Below, one piece after another: positions 1 through 8,493 of a DNA stretch of 64,000 nt. Source of the stretch: Rhizobium sp. L51/94 (GTDB taxonomy: Bacteria > Pseudomonadota > Alphaproteobacteria > Rhizobiales > Rhizobiaceae); assembly GCF_019355555.1 (NCBI RefSeq), contig NZ_CP072142.1, positions 310,001-374,000 on the forward strand, written 5' to 3'. The notes under the pieces are model-generated. The model saw nothing but the letters and a program-made list of their open reading frames with translations. It was not told where the DNA came from and did no database searches. Position numbers and translations under genes: made by a program. Positions within the stretch are counted from its first letter, which is position 1. Each line of letters opens with the position of its first letter.

Positions 1-362
1 AGCAGATTGTCGGTGACGGCTTGCAGCGCGAAGGACGGCGCCAGATCGAGCGTGTCCGGCCCGCGATCCTGGCCTTTCAGGCTGCGAACGGCCTGCAGTT
101 CCTCGGCCGACGAACCCTCCGGGTTGGCGGCATTCACCTCGATCCCGTAGAGCTTTGAGAAGTCGGTCATCATCTTGCCGAAGACCCAGTTCGGCGACAG
201 GGCTACGACGTTCAGCGCGCCTTCTTTCTTGGCGGCAGCAACGAGGCCGTCCGGCATGGTCGCAGCTTCGGCACGCAGCGGGCCGAGGTTGAGCAGCGAT
301 GCGCCGAGCGCCGCCGAGCCCGCCTGCAATAAAGTCCTGCGATTGATGTGAAACGAATTCAT
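1..362 (-). CDS. ABC transporter periplasmic substrate-binding protein, N-terminal part (cut by window edge)
   Basis: The first 120 codons are visible, from an ATG at 362 preceded by an AAGGA ribosome binding site; the rest lies beyond position 1. The N-terminus has a twin-arginine-like signal (NRRTLLQAG, then an Ala-rich stretch to about residue 34). The mature part begins with the KKEGALNVVAL pattern typical of family 1 extracellular binding proteins for iron, polyamine or thiamine type importers. It would deliver a ligand to an inner-membrane ABC permease. The ligand cannot be read from this fragment. It is divergent from the phosphoesterase gene. Confidence 0.75.
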   Translation of the reverse strand, partial: MNSFHINRRTLLQAGSAALGASLLNLGPLRAEAATMPDGLVAAAKKEGALNVVALSPNWVFGKMMTDFSKLYGIEVNAANPEGSSAEELQAVRSLKGQDRGPDTLDLAPSFALQAVTDNL

Positions 363-657
363 CGAAAAATCCTTCGGGTTGCGTATCGCCTGATGGCCGT
401 TTGGGAGAGCCGTCGAAAGCTTGTGGCGATTTGCCAATAGGCATCGTCAGTGACAGGCAATTGACAGATTTAAGAAGTTTCAAAAGCGTGACGGGCGATA
501 TCGCGCCTCGGTATCCGATTGAAATATATTCGCTTTCTGCGTGCGTCTCATGGCGGGCAGCTGTCACCGGACTGTCGCGTCGATCCGTTACGGGAATGCG
601 GCCCTTGCGTCGGAGGGCCGACAAACCGCGCCACCGGACAGAACCAGAGAGGCCATC
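363..657. other. Divergent intergenic region, no gene
   Basis: This stretch separates two divergent genes and should hold both promoters. A TTGACA hexamer near 461 has no convincing -10 box at the usual distance. No gene, repeat or RNA was recognised. Confidence 0.4.
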
Positions 658-1482
658 ATGCAGATTGCGATCATCGCAGATCCCCATATCGGCGCGAAGA
701 CCGATGATTTCGTTGCCAACTGGAATGCGGCGGTGGCGCACGTCAACGATCTCGATGTGGCATTCACGATTGTGCTCGGAGACCTAACGCTCGATGGCGC
801 CAATCTGGAAGCGGATCTTGCTTTCGCGCGGCAATCTCTCGACACACTCCGCCGGCCGGTTCTCGTGCTGCCCGGCAACCACGACGTGGGCGATATCTCG
901 CGCGCCAGCCGTCAGCCGGCAAGCCGCGAAAGACTGGAGCGCTGGAACCGGCATCTCGGCGCGGACCGCTGGATTTGCGACGATATTCCGGGATGGCGGC
1001 TGATCGGCATCGACAGCCAGGTTCTTGCGACCGGATTGGCTGAAGAAGCCGAGCAGTGGCATTGGCTTGACGAGGCGTTTGGCGGACGGGGCGAGCGCGC
1101 CCCTGTCCTGCTCACCCACATGCCGCTGTTTCTAGAGAACTGGGACGAAGCCGATCGACCCTACTGGGCCATCCCGACTGCGGCGCGGCAACGGTTGCGG
1201 ATGCTGGTGGAGAGCACCGGAACGGCTGCCATCGTCAGCGCCCATATCCACCGGACCCTCGATCTTCCAGGCGCCGATGGTCCCCGCCAGATCTGGGCAG
1301 CGGCGACGAGCTTCCTGTCGCGCGATGCGTCGATGCCGTCACAGCCGGGCGCGGCAAACCTCGGTATCACGATACTCGACTTTACCGACGGCGCGCTCAA
1401 GGTCCGCTTCGACAGTGTTGCGGGAATCTCGGAAACCTACATCGAGGATTATAACGGCTCGATTTATCCGAAACCGGAATAG
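658..1482 (+). CDS. Calcineurin-like metallophosphoesterase (CpdA-like)
   Basis: A 274-residue cytoplasmic phosphoesterase with the two-metal calcineurin fold. The metal-binding motifs appear in order: D-P-H at residues 8-10, GDLTLDG, GNHD, LLTHMP and SAHIHR. The order and length fit the class III cyclic nucleotide phosphodiesterase group (CpdA), but substrate cannot be decided by motif alone. The start at 658 is preferred to an upstream in-frame ATG at 541, because AGAGAGG lies just ahead of 658 and the extra 39 residues do not look like this family. It stands alone. Confidence 0.85.
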   Translation: MQIAIIADPHIGAKTDDFVANWNAAVAHVNDLDVAFTIVLGDLTLDGANLEADLAFARQSLDTLRRPVLVLPGNHDVGDISRASRQPASRERLERWNRHLGADRWICDDIPGWRLIGIDSQVLATGLAEEAEQWHWLDEAFGGRGERAPVLLTHMPLFLENWDEADRPYWAIPTAARQRLRMLVESTGTAAIVSAHIHRTLDLPGADGPRQIWAAATSFLSRDASMPSQPGAANLGITILDFTDGALKVRFDSVAGISETYIEDYNGSIYPKPE

Positions 1483-1535
1483 CGGTCCTCGTTGCGGGCA
1501 TAGCAGTTGCAGATTTTGATCGTGGCTGGCTAACG

Positions 1536-1868
1536 ATGTCGTTTTATGGCAAACGGGGGCATCAGTTCAATGCAGTCAACGACGTCAATCGGAACGCGAG
1601 AATGATAGAAAGTCAAACCAGGCAGGCAGATTGGCGCCGCGCCAACCCGATGAAGTACAATGCTCATCTCGCGGTGCAGCGTGCCATCGTCGCCGGCGAT
1701 CTCGAAAAGCTCGGCTGTGAAGTCTGTGGTCACGATGCCGTCGACGCCCATCACGACGAGTATGACGAACCCCTGAGGGTTCGCTGGCTTTGCCGCAGAC
1801 ATCACACGCGTCTTCATCGCTACGGCGAAGACATGTTTCCACTGCGGTCGAATACAGACCAGCGCTGA
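1536..1868 (+). CDS. Small HNH-like zinc-binding protein
   Basis: A 110-residue protein whose C-terminal half carries CEVCG, then DAHHDEY, then WLCRRHH. This spacing is seen in small HNH-type proteins common in phages and prophages. The four Cys/His groups probably bind zinc; nuclease activity is unproven. The N-terminal 22 residues may be extra, since in-frame ATGs at 1602 and 1650 are alternatives and none has a strong ribosome binding site. No other phage gene is adjacent, so it may be a solitary remnant. Confidence 0.6.
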   Translation: MSFYGKRGHQFNAVNDVNRNARMIESQTRQADWRRANPMKYNAHLAVQRAIVAGDLEKLGCEVCGHDAVDAHHDEYDEPLRVRWLCRRHHTRLHRYGEDMFPLRSNTDQR

Positions 1869-1911
1869 TCGGTTTTGGATTTTGCCGTCCTGTCGTCTCT
1901 GACAGTTTTGG

Positions 1912-1950
1912 GGCCACCGGCAGTGTCGTTTGCCGGCGGCCTTTTCGTTT
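1912..1950 (+). terminator. Intrinsic terminator after the HNH-like gene (possibly bidirectional)
   Basis: GGCCACCGGCA at 1912-1922 pairs with TGCCGGCGGCC at 1931-1941 with one mismatch, followed by TTTTCGTTTT on the + strand. On the - strand the mismatch becomes a G-U pair, so the hairpin may also help end the convergent prc transcript, though without a U tract on that side. Confidence 0.6.
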
Positions 1951-4034
1951 TACTTCGAGTTCGCCGCCTTTATGCCGGCGTCGTCGGCCATGATGGATGC
2001 CGCCTCGTTCAAGAGGACATCCTTGGCGTTCTTGCGGGCGGTTTCGATGGCGATATCGGCACTCAGGCTGCGTTCGTTTGCCTGCAGGCCATCGTCTTCC
2101 CCGGGGTCGACGCCATCGTTTATCTTCTCGCGTGATTTGTCACGGGTCGCCTGAGCTGCCAGTTCCTTGCGACGCTCTGCCTCGTTGAGAGAAACGATGC
2201 CCTTCTCGCGCTGCGCCTTCAACTCGGCGATGTCTTCGACCAGACGCTTGAAATCCGGATCGTTGGCAACGCGTGCGTCGTGGCGGCTCTGCAGCTGCGG
2301 TATCTTTGCCGCCACATCGCCTTCCGGCTTGTAGTTGGCCGGCTTGATCTGCGTCCATGGAAGAGCATTGTCGTAGCTGGCCTCGCCGAAGGTCTTCGGG
2401 TCCGACAGGCTCGGCAGCCCGATGTCCGGCGTCACGCCGCGCAACTGGGTAGTGCCCCCATTGATGCGGAAGAACTGCGCTATCGTCATTTTCAGTTCGC
2501 CGAATTTCGGTTTGGCGTTGTGCGCGACCTGATCGAGATTGACCACTGTCTGCACGGTACCCTTGCCGAAGCTGGGTTCACCGATGATCACGCCGCGGCT
2601 GTAGTCCTGGATTGCGGCCGCGAAAATCTCCGAGGCGGATGCGGAACCGCGGTTAATGAGCACGCCGACCGGACCTGTCCAGGCAGCAGGCGAGCGGTCG
2701 TCGCCCTCAATGGCAACCTTGCCGCCAGCATCGCGCTGCTGGACGACGGGACCCTTGCCCGTAAACAGACCGGTGAGATCAATCGCTTCGGCCAGCGACC
2801 CGCCGCCATTGTTGCGCAGGTCGATAAGAACGCCGTCTGCCTTGTCCTGTTTCAATTCGTCGATGAGCTTGGCCACATCACGGCTGGCGCTACGGTAATC
2901 CTTGTCGCCCTTGCGGCGAGCGTCGAAGTCCTCGTAGAAGGCCGGCAGGGTAATCACGCCAATCTTGCGCGTCGCATCGCCGTCCTTGATGGAGAGCAGC
3001 GTTTTCTTGGCGGCCTGCTTTTCGAGGCTGATCTTGTCGCGCGTCAGGCTGACGATGTGATGGGCGCCATCGGCACCTGCTTCCGCTGGCAAGATATCGA
3101 GGCGAACAATGGAGTCCTTGGCGCCGCGGATCATCTGGACGATCTCGTCGAGGCGAGTGCCGACCACTTCCTTCACCGGACCATCGGCGCCCTGGCCAAC
3201 GCCGATAATACGATCGCCGACGGCAAGCTTGCCCGACACCTGCGCCGGGCCGCCGGGAACAAGCTCGCGGATCGTGGTGTAATCGTCGCGTTCCTGCAGC
3301 ACTGCGCCGATGCCGACCAGCGACAGCTTCATCGAGATATCGAATTCAGCCGAAGCGGTGGCGCCGAAATAGTCCGTGTGCGGGTCTATGGATGTGGTGT
3401 AGGCATCCATGAACGATTGGAACACGTCTTCGCTCTTGTATTTGTAGGCCCGCTCCAGCGAATTTTCATAGCGCTTGTCGAGCGTATCGCGAATGGCTGC
3501 GTCGTCCTTGCCTGCAAGTTTGAGGCGCAGCCAATCACCTTTGACGCGCTTGCGCCAGAGATCGTCGATCTCGGCTTCCGACTTCGGCCAAGGCGCATCT
3601 TCGCGCAGGAAGGAATAGCTCTCGTCCTTGCTGAAATCGAAACTCGTCTTCAGCAAGTCGCGCGCATAATTCATACGGTCGACGACACGCTGCTCATAGA
3701 GATTGAACATCGAGAACGGAATCTGCAGGTCTTCCTTGTTGACGGCATCGTCCAGCTTGGTGTCCTGAGCCTTGAACTTGTCGATATCGGCCTGCAGGAA
3801 CAGCATCCTGTCTGGATCCAGCGACTTGATGAACCTGTCCATTATCTTCACCGACAACGCATCGTCGAGCGGAACCGGCTTGTAGCTGAAGCGGGTGAGA
3901 AACTGGGCGCTGAGATGTGCAGCCTGTCCCTGTTGCGGTAGCGGCGCCAATACGGGCAGCGGTCCCATTTCCAGAGCATAAGCCGAAGATGAAAGCGCCA
4001 GAAAGATGCCGAGGAAACCAGAAAGTCTACGCAT
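1950..4034 (-). CDS. prc: Tail-specific (C-terminal processing) protease Prc
   Basis: A 694-residue periplasmic S41 protease that degrades proteins with nonpolar C-termini and takes part in envelope protein turnover. It has a signal peptide (about residues 1-21), an N-terminal helical Prc region, a PDZ domain (about 235-320, with VGDRIIGVGQG) and the protease core. The Ser-Lys dyad falls in NRGSASASEI (Ser about 466) and GEPSFGKGTVQ (Lys about 491), with the same spacing as E. coli Prc. Its length is close to the E. coli enzyme (682). It is single-gene and convergent with the HNH-like gene. Confidence 0.92.
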   Translation of the reverse strand: MRRLSGFLGIFLALSSSAYALEMGPLPVLAPLPQQGQAAHLSAQFLTRFSYKPVPLDDALSVKIMDRFIKSLDPDRMLFLQADIDKFKAQDTKLDDAVNKEDLQIPFSMFNLYEQRVVDRMNYARDLLKTSFDFSKDESYSFLREDAPWPKSEAEIDDLWRKRVKGDWLRLKLAGKDDAAIRDTLDKRYENSLERAYKYKSEDVFQSFMDAYTTSIDPHTDYFGATASAEFDISMKLSLVGIGAVLQERDDYTTIRELVPGGPAQVSGKLAVGDRIIGVGQGADGPVKEVVGTRLDEIVQMIRGAKDSIVRLDILPAEAGADGAHHIVSLTRDKISLEKQAAKKTLLSIKDGDATRKIGVITLPAFYEDFDARRKGDKDYRSASRDVAKLIDELKQDKADGVLIDLRNNGGGSLAEAIDLTGLFTGKGPVVQQRDAGGKVAIEGDDRSPAAWTGPVGVLINRGSASASEIFAAAIQDYSRGVIIGEPSFGKGTVQTVVNLDQVAHNAKPKFGELKMTIAQFFRINGGTTQLRGVTPDIGLPSLSDPKTFGEASYDNALPWTQIKPANYKPEGDVAAKIPQLQSRHDARVANDPDFKRLVEDIAELKAQREKGIVSLNEAERRKELAAQATRDKSREKINDGVDPGEDDGLQANERSLSADIAIETARKNAKDVLLNEAASIMADDAGIKAANSK

Positions 4035-4255
4035 TCAGCTTTGATCCAATTCGTAATGCCGAGTCTCGATGCTTAGCGTTGGTGGAACAATTTTAGACTT
4101 TTGGCAACCAAGGGGATGAGCAAAGCGTATGGCGTTTCTCAAACGTCGTTACCCCTATAGTTCCAACGGCCGGCCTGGAATTCGGCTAAAGATGCCACTC
4201 GAGCGCGGCCTTGTGCCCATTCCAGCGAATTTATAACGGGAATTCCGGCATGAAA

Positions 4256-4276
4256 GCGGCAGCCAGTGGCTGCCGC
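4256..4276 (-). terminator. Hairpin downstream of the DUF533 gene
   Basis: GCGGCAGCC and GGCTGCCGC form a perfect 9-bp stem around a 3-base loop. Read leftward it follows the DUF533 stop codon by about 36 bases and is followed by UUUC, a short U tract. The rest of the 4035-4312 gap should hold the prc promoter; nothing else was recognised. Confidence 0.5.
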
Positions 4277-4312
4277 CGTCACCAAAGCGTGAATGCCAAT
4301 TTTGCGCGATTG

Positions 4313-5032
4313 TTATTGTGGAGCAGCGTTCTTCGTCTGCACCACCATTGCCTCGATATGATCGACGAGACCATCGGCAAGGCCAAGGCGTCCTGCGAGA
4401 AGATCCAGATAGCCTCGCTCTGCGCGAGTATCCGGCTCGATCGTCAGCCTCGAGGCTGTGTAGAGTTCGACCTTCTGTTCCTCACTGACGGCCGCTGCGA
4501 TCAGGGCGTCGAGGTCCGTTGGCAAGGTCAATTCTCGCTGGATGAAATTCGCAGCCTCACCCGTCACGTCGGCCGCTGCAATCTTGTCCATGATCAGCGC
4601 CCGTTCGGCATCGTCGACATGGCCGTCGGCCTTGGCAGCGGCAATCATGGCGCGGATAAGCACCAGCACGAACTCGTTGCTGTTGGCAGGCGAAGACGGT
4701 GCGAAGGGGGAATTATCCGGCGGCGGCAGCACAGGCTGTTGTCCCTGCGAAGAAACCTGCGGCGATGTCACCGGCGCGGAGCCCGACTGGTAATTCTTGT
4801 AGGCCTGGTAGCCAAGCCCTGCGATGGCGGCAAGGCCGCCGACGGCAAGCGTATTTCCAGCGATGCTGCGCCCGGTCTTGGTGCCAAGCAACACGCCGAG
4901 GATCGCGCTTGTTGCCAACGGGTTTTCCCGGGCTTTGCCGATCGCATCTCCCGCCCGGTCCCGCACTGTCCCTCCGAGCCCGGGAACCTGCGACGTCAGG
5001 AACTGGTCGAGAAGTTTCTTCGCATCGAACAT
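4313..5032 (-). CDS. DUF533 / TerB-like inner-membrane protein
   Basis: A 239-residue protein of the DUF533 (YebE) group. It has an N-terminal region ending in a hydrophobic Gly/Ala-rich segment (about residues 38-75, one or two membrane passes), a Pro/Ser/Gln-rich linker, and a C-terminal TerB-like helical domain with RAMIAAAKADGHVDDAER, a possible metal-binding acidic motif. The start at 5032 is chosen because AAGGAGG lies just upstream; an in-frame ATG at 5080 would add 16 unlikely residues. The function of the family is not established. Confidence 0.8.
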   Translation of the reverse strand: MFDAKKLLDQFLTSQVPGLGGTVRDRAGDAIGKARENPLATSAILGVLLGTKTGRSIAGNTLAVGGLAAIAGLGYQAYKNYQSGSAPVTSPQVSSQGQQPVLPPPDNSPFAPSSPANSNEFVLVLIRAMIAAAKADGHVDDAERALIMDKIAAADVTGEAANFIQRELTLPTDLDALIAAAVSEEQKVELYTASRLTIEPDTRAERGYLDLLAGRLGLADGLVDHIEAMVVQTKNAAPQ

Positions 5033-5177
5033 AGTCAACTGCCTCCTTGATGATGATTGATAGATAGGAGCAGTCCACACGAATACAAATTTCGCCAGAT
5101 CGGAAAGGACCCGGATGGGAGGGTGATGGCCCTATCAGCGGTCGTGAGGCGAGGTGGCCTCATTGTATGTAGATAGA

Positions 5178-5201
5178 AAGATGTATAAAGATGTATATCT
5201 T
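5178..5201 (+). promoter_or_regulatory. Candidate VapB operator
   Basis: AAGATGTAT occurs twice, at 5178-5186 and 5188-5196, one helical turn apart. The second copy also forms an inverted repeat, AAGAT-GTAT-ATCTT (5188-5201). The site lies 30-50 bases upstream of vapB, where toxin-antitoxin complexes normally bind to repress their own operon. Confidence 0.5.
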
Positions 5202-5230
5202 CTGGTGTGAGGATCTACAAGGAGATACCG

Positions 5231-5476
5231 ATGGCCATCAACGTCAACAACCCGCAGGCCGATGCTCTGACCCGCAAGTTTGCAAGCGTCGCCGGTGTGA
5301 GCATAACCGATGCTATCGTCATCGCCATGAAGGAGGCGCTGGAGCGACGTCTTAATCTGGAGAGCGCAACGGAAACGGCTGCGCGGCTGCGCGCCAAGCA
5401 CGGCCTCGTTTTGTCCGCCCGGGGCAAGGAGCCTCTTCCCAGGTCGGTTTTTGACGAGATGTGGGACGGGAAATAA
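5231..5476 (+). CDS. vapB: VapB-type antitoxin (Rv0623/PSK family)
   Basis: An 81-residue antitoxin with the pattern of the Rv0623-like family: a short N-terminal strand (INVNNPQADAL) and helices forming the DNA-binding part, followed by a basic, flexible C-terminus that would wrap the toxin. The ATG at 5231 is preceded by AAGGAGA; the in-frame ATG at 5207 lacks a site. The stop overlaps the vapC start (TAATG), so the two are translationally coupled. It probably represses its own promoter through the repeats just upstream. Confidence 0.85.
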   Translation: MAINVNNPQADALTRKFASVAGVSITDAIVIAMKEALERRLNLESATETAARLRAKHGLVLSARGKEPLPRSVFDEMWDGK

Positions 5477-5880
5477 TGTACGTTGACGCGTGCGCCATCA
5501 TTGCTCTTGCATCTGACGAACCTGAAGCCAAGCGTGTTGCAGATGCCCTTTTGTCCGCAAAGACGCGGATCACATCCGCCGTCGCTGTCCTCGAAGCAGC
5601 AATGGCCTTGGCAAGGCCCGATAAGTTCGACCGGTCGATTGCTGACATCGAGCCATTCTTGATGGAATTCCTGGAGGCGCGCGGCATCGAATTATACGAC
5701 CTGCCGCCCGGCAAGAGCGCCACGACCCTATCACTGATGGCGGCCGACAAATACGGTAGCGGTCGCAACAGACTAAACCTTGGCGATTGCCTCCATTATG
5801 CATGCGCCAGATATTACCAAGTGCCGATGCTCGCGACGCATGACGAGTTTCGTCAAACCGATCTCCAGACAATTCCCTGA
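5476..5880 (+). CDS. vapC: VapC-type PIN-domain ribonuclease toxin
   Basis: A 134-residue PIN-domain protein. Acidic residues expected to bind Mg2+ are present: Asp4 (YVDACAII), a Glu in AVLEAAMAL and the Asp in LNLGDCLHYACA. The family cleaves RNA, often tRNA or rRNA, when freed from its antitoxin. It starts at the ATG overlapping the vapB stop. The pair sits between unrelated housekeeping genes, as mobile toxin-antitoxin modules often do. The RNA target cannot be inferred. Confidence 0.87.
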   Translation: MYVDACAIIALASDEPEAKRVADALLSAKTRITSAVAVLEAAMALARPDKFDRSIADIEPFLMEFLEARGIELYDLPPGKSATTLSLMAADKYGSGRNRLNLGDCLHYACARYYQVPMLATHDEFRQTDLQTIP

Positions 5881-6033
5881 CGCCTCCGCGCGCCTATGAC
5901 ACGCGCGCGAGCAGCTCGGCGGCAAATCGCGCGCTGGCTGCAGTCAAAAAGCAGCCGTGTTTCATTCGCAAAATGCTGCAACGCACACTATCTGATTTGA
6001 CGTCGCTTCGATTTTCACAACGGGAACCGCTGC

Positions 6034-6933
6034 ATGGTTTTGCCCCAGTCAGCTCGTCTACACCGGATGCTCGGCTATATCGGCTGGCCTCTTGCCCTGC
6101 TCTTCCTCTGGGATATCGCCATCACTCTGGCCTATGTCTATCTTCCCCACCCTTGGCTGGATCTGCCAGCGCTGCCGATGAGCCTGCTCGGATCGGCACT
6201 GGCCCTGTTTCTGGGTTTCCGGAACAACAACGCCTATAATCGTTGGTGGGAGGCGCGGACGCTTTGGGGGGCGATGGTGAACGCGTCGCGCTCCTATGGG
6301 CGAGAGGTGTTCCACCTGATCGACAAAAACGGCGAAAGCTTCGATCTGCGCCACGACCTCGTTCGACGCCAGATCGCCTACGTGAACGCCCTGCGCTGTC
6401 ATCTGCGTCGGCAGCCGAACGAGGACGAGATCCGAGCCTTCCTCTGCGACAACGAACTCGAGTCGTTGAAGGGGGTGACAAATGTGCCGAACGCAATCCT
6501 CAACGAGACTGCCGCGCTACTGGCCGACGCACGCCAGCAAGGCTGGATCGATTCGATGCGTAGTATCCAGATCGAAAGCGTCCTTGTCGACATGAGCAAT
6601 GCCCAGGGCGGAATGGAGCGGATCAAGAATACGCCTCTGCCGCGTGAATATGGCTACTACCCGACGCTGTTCGTTCACATTTTCTGCATTCTGCTGCCAA
6701 TCGGTCTTGTCGATAGCCTAACGATCTATACACCGCTTGCATCGACCATCGTCGGTTTCATGCTGCTGGCCATGGATCGCATCGGCTCCGATCTGCAGGA
6801 TCCGTTCGAAAATCGTGCCCACGACGTGCCCCTGACCTCGCTTTGCCGGACAATACAGATCGACCTCGAGCAACTGGTCGGCGGAGGCAATGCCACGAAG
6901 CCGATCCGACCAGTCGAAAATGTCCTCTGGTAG
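6034..6933 (+). CDS. Bestrophin-family (UPF0187) channel-like membrane protein
   Basis: A 299-residue membrane protein. The segment with LFLGFRNNNAYNRWWEAR (about residues 57-76) is the hallmark of bacterial bestrophin homologues, which form pentameric ion channels. Hydrophobic segments are near residues 14-38, 45-62, 212-235 and 240-260, and the conserved SDLQDPFEN motif is near 264-272, as in the family. The ion passed is not predictable. It is a single gene, with its stop close to the convergent ATPase gene. Confidence 0.85.
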   Translation: MVLPQSARLHRMLGYIGWPLALLFLWDIAITLAYVYLPHPWLDLPALPMSLLGSALALFLGFRNNNAYNRWWEARTLWGAMVNASRSYGREVFHLIDKNGESFDLRHDLVRRQIAYVNALRCHLRRQPNEDEIRAFLCDNELESLKGVTNVPNAILNETAALLADARQQGWIDSMRSIQIESVLVDMSNAQGGMERIKNTPLPREYGYYPTLFVHIFCILLPIGLVDSLTIYTPLASTIVGFMLLAMDRIGSDLQDPFENRAHDVPLTSLCRTIQIDLEQLVGGGNATKPIRPVENVLW

Positions 6934-6952
6934 ACCGCCAGACGGCCGCGCC

Positions 6953-7714
6953 TCAAATATCGTAGGTGTTGGCGGCGTTGATGGTCGAGATGAACTGCCT
7001 GGTGCGCTCGCGCTGTGGCGCAGTGAACAGGAGCCTTGCATCGCCGGTCTCGACGACGCTGCCTGCCTCCAGAAACACCACGTTGTTGGCGATCTTCGAC
7101 GCCAGCCGGAGGTCGTGCGTCGCCATCACCATGGTCGTCCCCTCAGACGCAAGCTTGCTTAAGACATCGACAACCTCGGCGGCAAGTTCAGGATCGAGCG
7201 CCGATGTCGGTTCGTCGCAAAGCAGGACGCGGGGCGACGGAGCGAGCGCACGGGCGATTGCTATCCGCTGCTGCTGGCCGCCGGACAGGGTCGCGGGCCA
7301 CGCATCTGCCTTGTGCTCCATACCGACCTTCTTCAGAAGATCCATAGCGCTGGCACGCGCTTTGTCACGCGGCCATTTCAGCACGGTGACCAGGCTTTCC
7401 ATGACGTTTTCAATGGCGGTCTGATGCGGAAAGAGCTGGAAATTCTGGAAGACCATGCCGGTCTGCCGGCGGATTTTCTGGATCGCCTGCCAGCTGGTTT
7501 TTTTGCCCGGTGCGAAGGTCAGCGTCTCCCCGCCGAGGCGGATCGCGCCGGAGGTCGGGATTTCCAGCAGGTTGATGCACCGCAGCAGCGTGCTCTTGCC
7601 GCCCCCGGAAGGGCCGACAAGCGCAGTCACGCTGCCTTCCGGGATGGTGATGTTGATATCCTTGAGGACGACTAGGTCGCCGAAACGCTTTTCGATGTTT
7701 GTAAGCTCGATCAT
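6953..7714 (-). CDS. Polar amino acid (cystine-type) ABC transporter ATP-binding protein
   Basis: A 253-residue ATPase with Walker A GPSGGGKST, Q-loop FQNFQLFPH, signature LSGGQQQR and Walker B VLLCDEPTSALD. It powers uptake by the permease encoded just upstream, whose stop it overlaps by 4 bases (ATGA). The order binding protein, permease, ATPase and the cystine-like binding protein suggest import of cystine or another polar amino acid. Confidence 0.88.
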   Translation of the reverse strand: MIELTNIEKRFGDLVVLKDINITIPEGSVTALVGPSGGGKSTLLRCINLLEIPTSGAIRLGGETLTFAPGKKTSWQAIQKIRRQTGMVFQNFQLFPHQTAIENVMESLVTVLKWPRDKARASAMDLLKKVGMEHKADAWPATLSGGQQQRIAIARALAPSPRVLLCDEPTSALDPELAAEVVDVLSKLASEGTTMVMATHDLRLASKIANNVVFLEAGSVVETGDARLLFTAPQRERTRQFISTINAANTYDI

Positions 7715-8391
7715 GCGTTGGCCTCCATCATGCCACCATACCGGGCGAAGCGTCGCTCCAGTCGCACTTGCAGCGTCGACAAGACCGAGCTCAGTGCAAG
7801 GTAGATCAGGGCAGCCTCGATATAGAGAATGAGCGGCTCGTAGGTGGTGGCGACGACACGCTGTGCGGCCTGGAACAGTTCCGGCACCGTGATCGCTGCG
7901 GCGAGCGACGTGTCTTTCACCAACGAGATGAAGGTATTCGACAAGGGCGGGACCGCGACGCGGGCAGCCTGGGGCAGGATCGTCCGGATCATCGCCTGGC
8001 GCCAGCTCATGCCGATCGAATAGGCCGCCTCCCACTGTCCCTTCGGAACCGATGAAATGACGGCACGGATGATCTCGGAGCTGTAGGCGCCGATGTTCAG
8101 CGTGAAGCCGATCAGGGCTGCCGGAAACGCATCGAGCAGGATCCCGACGCTCGGCAGGCCGTAGAAGATCACGAAGAGCTGCACCAATAGTGGCGTCCCA
8201 CGGATGATCCAGACGTAGAAGCGGGCGATCGCTGCCACAGGAGCCGGGCCGAACAGGCGCGCTATTGCCGTGACAAGTCCGAGAATAAGCCCAAAGGCAA
8301 AGGACATCAGGGTCAGCGGTATCGTAAAGATTAGCCCTGCCCAGAGCAGAGGCGCGAGCGAATCCGCCATCAATTGAAGCCAGTGCGGCAA
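7711..8391 (-). CDS. Polar amino acid (cystine-type) ABC transporter permease
   Basis: An inner-membrane permease of the HisM/TcyL type with the EAA loop (IGMSWRQAMIRTILPQAARVAVPPL) that contacts the ATPase. The proposed start is the TTG at 8391, which has AAGGGAG six bases upstream and gives 226 residues. A GTG at 8433 (240 residues) and an ATG at 8370 (219 residues) are in frame but poorly placed. It overlaps the ATPase gene by 4 bases and follows the binding protein gene after about 100 bases. Confidence 0.82.
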   Translation of the reverse strand: MPHWLQLMADSLAPLLWAGLIFTIPLTLMSFAFGLILGLVTAIARLFGPAPVAAIARFYVWIIRGTPLLVQLFVIFYGLPSVGILLDAFPAALIGFTLNIGAYSSEIIRAVISSVPKGQWEAAYSIGMSWRQAMIRTILPQAARVAVPPLSNTFISLVKDTSLAAAITVPELFQAAQRVVATTYEPLILYIEAALIYLALSSVLSTLQVRLERRFARYGGMMEANA

Positions 8392-8472
8392 GGGTATCTC
8401 CCTTAAAAAGCGATGCGCCCAGCGAAAGATCACTGAGCGCCCGTTCGTTCACTATCGTGGTTTTCAGGATTT

Positions 8473-8492
8473 GGAAACGGCTTTCGCCTTCC
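8473..8492 (-). other. Intercistronic stem-loop after the binding-protein gene
   Basis: Just past the binding-protein stop, GGAA/TTCC and GGC/GCC arms with a two-base bulge close a GAAA-type loop on the - strand. Such hairpins often let binding-protein mRNA outnumber downstream permease mRNA. It is short, so the call is tentative. Confidence 0.35.
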
Positions 8493-8493
8493 G

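Noticed and set aside
1536..1868. Prophage remnant
   Set aside because: Only one phage-like small gene is present, with no integrase, structural gene or attachment repeat around it.
2280..3941. A 553-codon + strand open frame opposite prc
   Set aside because: It is antisense to Prc, whose catalytic motifs are intact, and has no recognisable domain or ribosome binding site.
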